Source: Oligoflexia bacterium (GTDB taxonomy: Bacteria > Bdellovibrionota > UBA1018). From it: a stretch of DNA of 10,591 nucleotides. The DNA lies in the NCBI GenBank assembly GCA_903854365.1, contig CAINWE010000027.1:1-10591 (forward strand). The letters run 5' to 3'. Position 1 is the first letter of the stretch; every line of letters starts with the position of its first letter. Position numbers and translations under genes: made by a program. The notes under the pieces are model-generated. The model was not told where the DNA came from. It did no database searches and saw only the letters and a list, made by a program, of their open reading frames with translations. Shown here one piece after another: positions 5,403 to 10,591 of this stretch.

Positions 5403-6821
5403 TCAATCAAATATTTTTCCGGGATTTAAAAGGCCCTGTGGATCAAAGGTCCGCTTGATCGCTCTCATGCATTGAATTTCCTCAGGGGTGCGCGAAAAGT
5501 GCAGAGCCTTTTTTTTCAGAAGTCCAATTCCGTGCTCGGCTGAAACACTACCCTGGTACTTTTGAACTAGGTGAAATAGGTCAAGATCCGCCTGCTCACA
5601 GGTTTTTTCGAACTGGAGCCGATCCCAGTGTGGTGGCATCAGAGTATTGACGTGGAGATTGCCATCACCAATGTGACCAAAGAGATAAACTTTCAGCTCA
5701 GCATGCCTCGAAGCAAAGGTGTGTTCAAAATCCTCAATAAAGGGTCCGAGGTTCGCAATGGGCAGCGCAATGTCATTTTTATGAACGAATCCGAGCTTCG
5801 AAAGGCTCTCACTAATTCCCTCTCTTAGCACCCAAAGCTCTCTCGCCTCGCGGGCAGATTGTGCCCACGTACCATCTAAGACTAAATTCTTTTCAAACAG
5901 CGCACTCAACCAAGGTTCCCAAATATCCCGAGTCGAGTCAGGAGACCTCTCCAACTCAAGGAGCACATAGGCCGGATAGGACTGTTGAAAAGGGGAGGGG
6001 ACGTTGCGATTCTCACGGACCGCCAAAAGGCACGCCTCAGTGAGGCACTCAAACGCACTGATTTGAAATGGACTTCTCCTCACCTCGCGAAATAAGTTCA
6101 AAACAGAGTTAAAATCCTGCAGTCCAAAGAAAAAAACGTCCAAATTTTCTGCCAAATGGGTCAACTTTAAGGTTGCCTCAGTAATGACTCCCAAAACCCC
6201 CTCGCTCCCAATAAACAACTGCCTCAAATCAATTCCAGTATTATTTTTTTCCAAAGCGCCATTCAGTTCTAAAATGTCGCCGTTCATCGTAACCACCTGC
6301 AGTCCCAAGACCCAATTGCGGGTCAAACCATACCGAATGACCTTTACCCCGCCTGCATTCGTTGCAATATTACCACCGATTTGACTCGAGCCTTTAGAAG
6401 CAAAATCAACTGGCCAAGTGAGACCCAACGGGGCACATTTTTCGTGCACAGACTGGGTAACAGCGCCAGCCTGCACGCGCAGCGTCAGCGCCAAGGGGTC
6501 TACTTCACCAATTGATCGCATTCGAACTAAACTGAGCACAATCTCGCCTGCGCTGGACACAGCGCCTCCCGCAAGCCCAGTCCTACCTCCGGAAGGAACC
6601 ACCCGAATCGCAAATTGAGAGCATAGCTTCATGAACCGCGAAACCTCGTCAGTTGTTCGGGGAAAAACCACTGCCGAAGGCTTAGGTTCGTATACGCGTG
6701 TCCAATCACGCCCAAAACTTCGAAGCTCATCAGGCTCCGTCGTAAAAAAATCACTAGGAAAATTCGACCTAATTTTCGCCAAAAACTCGACAGGAATTAA
6801 ACTATTTTCAGGAGCATCCAT
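5403..6821 (-). CDS. FAD-linked D-2-hydroxyacid dehydrogenase, likely D-2-hydroxyglutarate dehydrogenase
   Basis: A 472-residue flavoenzyme of the VAO/PCMH fold with a GlcD/D-LDH-type C-terminal domain. FAD-binding segments: PSGGRTGLAGG (76-86), IGGNIATNAGG (148-158), GSEGVLG (205-211). Metal and active-site segments: GHIGDGNLH (382-390, H383 and H390) and EHGIG (E429), then FDPQGLLNPGKIF at the end. R333, S337 and K348 keep the spacing of the substrate-carboxylate residues R386, T390 and K401 of human D2HGDH (Thr to Ser), recalled rather than aligned; this favours D-2-hydroxyglutarate over glycolate. D-lactate dehydrogenase is the main alternative. Electrons probably go to ETF or quinone. 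Its convergent neighbour is serA, whose side product D-2-hydroxyglutarate it would recycle to 2-oxoglutarate. A perfect TATAAT lies 8 bp before the ATG and there is no Shine-Dalgarno. Confidence 0.88.
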   Translation of the reverse strand: MDAPENSLIPVEFLAKIRSNFPSDFFTTEPDELRSFGRDWTRVYEPKPSAVVFPRTTDEVSRFMKLCSQFAIRVVPSGGRTGLAGGAVSSAGEIVLSLVRMRSIGEVDPLALTLRVQAGAVTQSVHEKCAPLGLTWPVDFASKGSSQIGGNIATNAGGVKVIRYGLTRNWVLGLQVVTMNGDILELNGALEKNNTGIDLRQLFIGSEGVLGVITEATLKLTHLAENLDVFFFGLQDFNSVLNLFREVRRSPFQISAFECLTEACLLAVRENRNVPSPFQQSYPAYVLLELERSPDSTRDIWEPWLSALFEKNLVLDGTWAQSAREARELWVLREGISESLSKLGFVHKNDIALPIANLGPFIEDFEHTFASRHAELKVYLFGHIGDGNLHVNTLMPPHWDRLQFEKTCEQADLDLFHLVQKYQGSVSAEHGIGLLKKKALHFSRTPEEIQCMRAIKRTFDPQGLLNPGKIFD

Positions 6822-6829
6822 AGATTTTA

Positions 6830-6835
6830 ATTATA
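6830..6835 (-). promoter_or_regulatory. Perfect -10 box of the flavoenzyme gene, near-leaderless
   Basis: TATAAT on the minus strand ends 8 bp before the ATG at 6821. The only purine at a normal start distance is the A of the ATG itself, so the mRNA should have a leader of 0-2 nt. No clear -35 is seen. It lies 11 bp from the rightward -10 at 6847-6852. Confidence 0.5.
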
Positions 6836-6843
6836 GCCGTTTT

Positions 6844-6852
6844 TGTTATAAG
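6844..6852 (+). promoter_or_regulatory. Extended -10 of the hydrolase-protease operon
   Basis: TGTTATAAG is an extended -10 (TG-N-TATAAG) 11 bp before the ATG at 6864; the expected start is near 6859, giving a leader of about 5 nt. AAGGTG (6850-6855) could serve as a Shine-Dalgarno only if transcription starts further upstream. The -35 zone of this promoter falls on the leftward TATAAT, so the two promoters overlap back to back. Confidence 0.4.
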
Positions 6853-6863
6853 GTGCAGGTGCT

Positions 6864-7724
6864 ATGATAAAAATAAGAATGTCAATTCCACTCGTCTTAA
6901 CCCTTCTATTTGTGCCTTTCATCTTGAACACCAGTTTTGCTGGTCAGCCACAAACTCAAATTACGTGGTTCGGACATGCTACCTTCGAAATCATAACCCC
7001 CCAAGGCCAGAGCATCTGGATCGACCCGTGGCTAACTAATCCCATGAATCCCTGGGCAACATCCAAAAAATCTCCCCTGAACGAGATCAAAAAGGCGGAT
7101 TATATCCTTATCACCCATGGCCACTCCGACCACGTCGGCGAGGCAGTGGATCTGGCAAAAAAAACAGGCGCTCAACTCGTCACTCATTTTGAACTCGGAA
7201 AACAATTGACGAATGTTTTCGGATTCCCAAAAAATCAGGCTGGTATCCAAAATTTAATCAATATCGGGGGCGAGATCGACATTGCCCAAGGTGAAGTTTC
7301 GGTTACTATGACGCCAGCAGTTCACTCGAGCGGTCTTGAGCACCCGAAATCGCATGAAATGCTTTATGGTGGGACGGCGGGTGGCTTTCTCCTAAAAATC
7401 AAGAATGGTCCGACGATCTATTACTCGGGCGACACCGCTTATTTTAAAGACATGGAGCTCATCGGTGAGACTTCACCACCTGACTTGGCGCTCCTGAATA
7501 TTGGCGGACATTTTGGCATGAGTCCTGAATTGGCCGCGAAAGCTGCGGTTGCAGTTCACGCGAAAGTTGCCATACCTCACCATTTCAAAACTTTTCCAAT
7601 TTTAACCCAATCTCCCGACCGCTTTATACAAAGCCTTTCTAGAGCCGGCATCCAAAGCCGTGTACTTACTCCGGGAGTACCCCTGATTTTTGAAAATCAC
7701 CAACTCAAAGGAGATGCGCTTTGA
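6864..7724 (+). CDS. Exported metallo-beta-lactamase-fold hydrolase (UlaG/UPF0173-like)
   Basis: A 286-residue protein with an N-terminal signal peptide (basic MIKIR, hydrophobic 8-21, likely cleavage after SFA at residue 26), so the mature enzyme should be periplasmic. The rest is the MBL fold of the UlaG/UPF0173 group: GHATF (37-41), metal motif THGHSDH (84-90: H85, H87, D89, H90), H154 in AVHSS, D190 in YSGDT and H239/H240 in IPHHF. This pattern fits a two-metal hydrolase. The group includes ascorbate-6-phosphate lactonase and NAPE-PLD-like phosphodiesterases, so the substrate cannot be named. Most relatives I know of are cytosolic, which makes export notable. Its TGA overlaps the next gene's ATG (TGATG), indicating translational coupling. 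It is divergent from the flavoenzyme gene. Confidence 0.9.
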   Translation: MIKIRMSIPLVLTLLFVPFILNTSFAGQPQTQITWFGHATFEIITPQGQSIWIDPWLTNPMNPWATSKKSPLNEIKKADYILITHGHSDHVGEAVDLAKKTGAQLVTHFELGKQLTNVFGFPKNQAGIQNLINIGGEIDIAQGEVSVTMTPAVHSSGLEHPKSHEMLYGGTAGGFLLKIKNGPTIYYSGDTAYFKDMELIGETSPPDLALLNIGGHFGMSPELAAKAAVAVHAKVAIPHHFKTFPILTQSPDRFIQSLSRAGIQSRVLTPGVPLIFENHQLKGDAL

Positions 7725-10591
7725 TGCCTTCGATGAAATCCCTCTTCAGGAGTCCTTGGTTTTGGGTATTGCATGTCCTCGTCTTTGTCGCCGGGGCCTA
7801 CTTCTCAGTGCACTATTACCCGGAGGCCTTTCCGGTCATTGACCTGAAAATCAAACTCGATCGGACTCAGGCCCTGGAAACTGCAAAATCCCTGGCCATT
7901 GCGAATCATTGGGCCCCTGAAAACTTTCAACAGACGGCAACTTTCTCGGCAGACCAAGCCACTCAAACCTTTATTGAACTGGAAGCAGGAGGGAAAAAAC
8001 GTCTTTCCGAGGTGATTCAAGAGAAACTCTACTCTCCTTACACCTGGACGGTCAGGCACTTTAAGGAAGGCACTATTGAACAAAGCTACGTAGTGTTTAC
8101 TCCAGAAGGAGAGTTATACGGATTTCGGAACTATCTCCCAGAAACTCAACCAGGAGCGGCCCTTACTCCCGAAGAAGCCTTAAAAATTGCCGAAAAATCT
8201 GCAACGGAGCACTGGAAGGTCCAACTCGCTGACTTCCAAATGGTCGAAAAGGCGAGCATTACTCAACTGAGTAAACGCGTCGATCATCGTTTCGTCTACG
8301 AGCGAAAAAACCAATCCTTAGGCGAAGGAAAATTTCGACTTTCCCTCACGATTGCCGGTGACCATCTCGTAGGGATCAAGCATTCTGTTGAAGTCCCAGA
8401 AGCATTCACGCGAAAATATGCAGAGATGCGATCAGCTAACGATACGCTCGCAACTATTGCTAGCGCCGCAATGCTTGTCCTCTATATTCTAGGTTGCTGT
8501 GTATTTGGAATTTTTTATGCCGCTCGAAAAAAATGGCTCTTGTGGAAGCCTCCGGTCATAGCGGCGGCTGCTGTAGCACTCCTTCAAGGCCTGGAAAAAC
8601 TGAATCAGATCCCTCTTGCTTGGATGCATTACGACACAGCCATTCCGAAAATTACGTTTATCTTAAAAACCTTGCTGATGGCGAAACTCGTGTTTTTAGG
8701 GGAATTTTTTATCCTCTCCGTGTCTTTTATGGCTGCAGAGAGTCTAGGGAGGTTGGCCTTCCCACATCACCCTCAGTTTTGGAAAATTTGGAAACCCTCC
8801 CATGCCAGTTCCTATGAAATCTTAGGAAGAACGCTCGGTGGCTACTTAGCCTTGGGCGCATTTTCAGCTTATGTGGTGGGAATTTACCTTTTAGGCTCTC
8901 GAGCCTTGGGATGGTGGAGTCCATCCGATATTCTTTTTCAACCCGATGCATTGGCGAGCTACTTCCCCTGGTTTACCTCTATCGCCCAATCATTACATGC
9001 CGGATTCTGGGAGGAATCACTGTTTCGTGCGGTGCCCCTCGCTAGTGCCGCACTCATCGGAAACCGCCTGGGGCGGCGGCGGCTTTGGTTGACCTTGGGC
9101 TTCATCGTTCAGGCGCTCATTTTTGCGGCGGCCCACGCTAACTATCCAGCGCAACCCTATTACGCACGGGTTATCGAGCTAATTCTACCGTCGATCTGCT
9201 TCGGTCTGATTTACGTCAACTTTGGCCTCCTCCCAGGCATTCTGCTTCACTTCGCGTTTGACGTCTCTGCTTTTGCTACTCCCCTCTTCGCATCAACAGC
9301 TCCCCGCGCTTGGATCGACCAGAGCATGATTGTTGTGCTCACATTAGTCCCACTCTGGGCAGTATTTTATGCTCGATGGAGAACAGGAAAATGGACGCAT
9401 CTCGATGCATCTGCACTCAATTCAAGCTGGAAGCCTCCGATATCGCAGGAAAAAACTAAGAAACAAGACTACCTAAGAACACTGCCGCCATTGCATCCCT
9501 CTGTCCATCAGGGGATTCAGCTGGCCGGCGTGATTTTCCTCATCCTTGGACTCACTTCATTTCGCCCGCTTCGCGACACGTGGAGTCTCAATATCACCCG
9601 TGAAGAAGCGATTGCAGTCGCCAAAAACTATTGGCAAAATGAAATCAATAATACCTGGGAGCCTCAAGCTCGCCTCGTCAGTTCAGACCCAGCCCAAGAT
9701 GAATTGGTTTGGAAAACCAGCGGCAAAGACACCTATCGCCAGCTCGTCGGTACCTACATCACTCCACCAGCCTGGTCAGTCCGCTTTGTCCGGTTTAACG
9801 TCGGAGTCGCTGAAAGAGCTGAGTCTTACGAAGTTTTAATCGCTAAAAATCGCGAAATTCTCGGCTCAAGGCACGTGGTCCCCGAAGACCGAGAACTTAA
9901 GAGTTTGAGTGAGGAACAAGCGCGCACTCTCGCTCTCAGTCAGATCGCAAAGGAATATCAGATCCAGAAAGAAGGCGTTCAAGAAGTTTCCAGTTCTGCG
10001 ATCAAACAACCCCATCGAATTGACTGGCGTTTTACCTTCCGAGACCCAGGCGTCGCTCTCAAAGCGGGAGAAGCGCGTATCTCGGCGTACGTGACTGGCG
10101 AACACGTCACCTCGACCGATCGTTTTGTCTTTACGCCTGAAACGTGGATCAGGTTCGAACGCGGGCGAAAAACCCCCGTTCAGCTGGTCAATACCATCTG
10201 CGTAGGACTCCTCGCTCTATTTGCGACGATCAGTCTCATCTACTGCCTGACGCAGTGGTCACAGAAAAAATTTGATGCCCGCTCTTTTAAAAGAACTTAT
10301 CTTTTCTTTTTAGCCGTAGGCTTCTTTCTCATGCTGAATGGGATTCCTGCGATCCTTGCAGAATTGTCCACGATTGAACCTAAAGTGAACCAGCTTCTCA
10401 ACCTGACTCTATTTCAAATCATCAAGATTGCGGTGACTGCCTCAGTGCCCGCGCTCTTATTTGGATTTCTCAATTACTCAAAAGTAGCGCTTCGCACGGA
10501 ATCCCGAATCAATCAGATCTGGACAGGCCTAAGTGTAGGAATTATTTTCTACGGGATCATCTCCGCCACTAAACATTTTCTACCTCAGGAG
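7724..10591 (+). CDS. Large duplicated CPBP intramembrane glutamic protease with PepSY-like domains (3'-truncated by window)
   Basis: Open for 956 codons from ATG 7724 to the window edge without a stop. The start is backed by AAAGGAG (7707-7713) 10 nt upstream and TGATG coupling to the hydrolase. Unit A: membrane segment 12-28; extracytoplasmic PepSY-like pair (about 45-140 and 147-228, each opening with a TxxxA-x-x-A helix); membrane segment 242-266 followed by ARKK; several more segments; then the CPBP protease core: EExxxR (E430, E431, R435), FAAAH (H471) and H509-x3-D513. Unit B: cytosolic Lys-rich linker (550-596), membrane segment 597-613, a second PepSY-like pair (624-808), segment about 818-842 and further segments matching unit A about 578-580 residues earlier. 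Positive charges flank the segments on the inner side. The CPBP family includes CAAX endopeptidases and bacteriocin-immunity proteins; the substrate here is unknown. The missing end probably holds a second protease core. Confidence 0.88.
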   Translation, partial: MPSMKSLFRSPWFWVLHVLVFVAGAYFSVHYYPEAFPVIDLKIKLDRTQALETAKSLAIANHWAPENFQQTATFSADQATQTFIELEAGGKKRLSEVIQEKLYSPYTWTVRHFKEGTIEQSYVVFTPEGELYGFRNYLPETQPGAALTPEEALKIAEKSATEHWKVQLADFQMVEKASITQLSKRVDHRFVYERKNQSLGEGKFRLSLTIAGDHLVGIKHSVEVPEAFTRKYAEMRSANDTLATIASAAMLVLYILGCCVFGIFYAARKKWLLWKPPVIAAAAVALLQGLEKLNQIPLAWMHYDTAIPKITFILKTLLMAKLVFLGEFFILSVSFMAAESLGRLAFPHHPQFWKIWKPSHASSYEILGRTLGGYLALGAFSAYVVGIYLLGSRALGWWSPSDILFQPDALASYFPWFTSIAQSLHAGFWEESLFRAVPLASAALIGNRLGRRRLWLTLGFIVQALIFAAAHANYPAQPYYARVIELILPSICFGLIYVNFGLLPGILLHFAFDVSAFATPLFASTAPRAWIDQSMIVVLTLVPLWAVFYARWRTGKWTHLDASALNSSWKPPISQEKTKKQDYLRTLPPLHPSVHQGIQLAGVIFLILGLTSFRPLRDTWSLNITREEAIAVAKNYWQNEINNTWEPQARLVSSDPAQDELVWKTSGKDTYRQLVGTYITPPAWSVRFVRFNVGVAERAESYEVLIAKNREILGSRHVVPEDRELKSLSEEQARTLALSQIAKEYQIQKEGVQEVSSSAIKQPHRIDWRFTFRDPGVALKAGEARISAYVTGEHVTSTDRFVFTPETWIRFERGRKTPVQLVNTICVGLLALFATISLIYCLTQWSQKKFDARSFKRTYLFFLAVGFFLMLNGIPAILAELSTIEPKVNQLLNLTLFQIIKIAVTASVPALLFGFLNYSKVALRTESRINQIWTGLSVGIIFYGIISATKHFLPQE
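7856..8407 (+). repeat. Extracytoplasmic PepSY-like pair, copy A (protein residues 45-228)
   Basis: Two successive modules begin LDRTQALETAK (45-55) and LTPEEALKIAE (147-157), each followed by beta-rich segments (YVVFTPEGELYGF; FRLSLTIAGDHLVGI). The pattern of an EEA-type helix then strands resembles PepSY domains, but I could not confirm this with a profile. It aligns with the region 579-581 residues later in the same protein. Confidence 0.6.
9011..9262 (+). other. CPBP glutamic-protease active-site region
   Basis: Encodes residues 430-513, with the three CPBP family motifs in order: EESLFR (430-435), FAAAH (467-471) and HFAFD (509-513), each within a predicted membrane helix. The family's catalytic glutamates and both histidines are present, so this copy is expected to be active. 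Confidence 0.85.
9593..10147 (+). repeat. Extracytoplasmic PepSY-like pair, copy B (protein residues 624-808)
   Basis: Begins ITREEAIAVAK (624-634), then LSEEQARTLA (728-737). Residues 765-808 align without gaps to 185-228 of copy A with 13 of 44 identical (R, D, R, F, L, G, R, S, G, H, V, P, E). AWSVR (683-687) matches TWTVR (107-111). Membrane segments bracket it exactly as in copy A. Confidence 0.65.

Noticed and set aside
8494..8817. 107-codon plus-strand frame within the membrane-protease region
   Set aside because: The overlapping frame from 7724 is continuous, hydrophobic in the right places and carries the protease motifs; this alternative frame is incidental.

Overview
The window reads as chromosomal DNA of a Gram-negative bacterium. 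It has about half GC, dense genes and short intergenic gaps, an exported protein with a Sec-type signal peptide, an E. coli-type serine-regulated SerA, and standard bacterial ribosome-maturation genes. A short lysine/threonine-rich micro-protein of the histone H1-like kind would fit a Bdellovibrionota or 'deltaproteobacterial' type of genome, but that placement is only a guess. I see no mobile element, CRISPR array, tRNA or rRNA.

Layout. Positions 1-288 are AT-rich and non-coding, with a probable outward promoter near the left edge and a good extended -10 promoter for a 28-residue Lys/Thr protein (289-375). That gene ends in a strong bidirectional terminator (398-427), which also serves the converging RsmB/NOP-family RNA m5C methyltransferase (452-1798, minus). 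Divergent from the methyltransferase is a medium-chain-type acyl-CoA dehydrogenase (1865-3004, plus). Its 3' end overlaps by 8 bp that of rsgA, the 30S-maturation GTPase (2997-4028, minus). Divergent from rsgA is serA (4134-5381, plus). It converges, with a 21-bp gap, on a D-2-hydroxyglutarate-dehydrogenase-like FAD enzyme (5403-6821, minus). Back-to-back promoters at 6830-6852 then start a rightward operon: a signal-peptide-bearing metallo-beta-lactamase-fold hydrolase (6864-7724), fused by a TGATG overlap to a very large membrane protein (7724 to beyond the right edge).

How genes may work together. SerA and D-2-hydroxyglutarate dehydrogenase are a known metabolic couple: SerA can reduce 2-oxoglutarate to D-2-hydroxyglutarate to drive serine synthesis, and the flavoenzyme returns it to 2-oxoglutarate. 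The acyl-CoA dehydrogenase and the flavoenzyme may both deliver electrons to ETF. The methyltransferase and RsgA both act on 30S/16S rRNA.

The most unusual item is the reading frame from 7724 to the right edge: 956 codons with no stop. It contains a complete CPBP (CAAX/Abi-type) intramembrane glutamic protease core, preceded by an extracytoplasmic pair of PepSY-like domains. About 580 residues later the same extracytoplasmic pair and following membrane segments recur in nearly constant register. This is an internal duplication of the entire unit, and it predicts a second protease core just past the window edge. A second pattern is that several genes (acyl-CoA dehydrogenase, serA, the flavoenzyme) have a good -10 box ending 6-8 bp before ATG and no Shine-Dalgarno, as expected for leaderless mRNAs, while other genes have clear Shine-Dalgarno sites.
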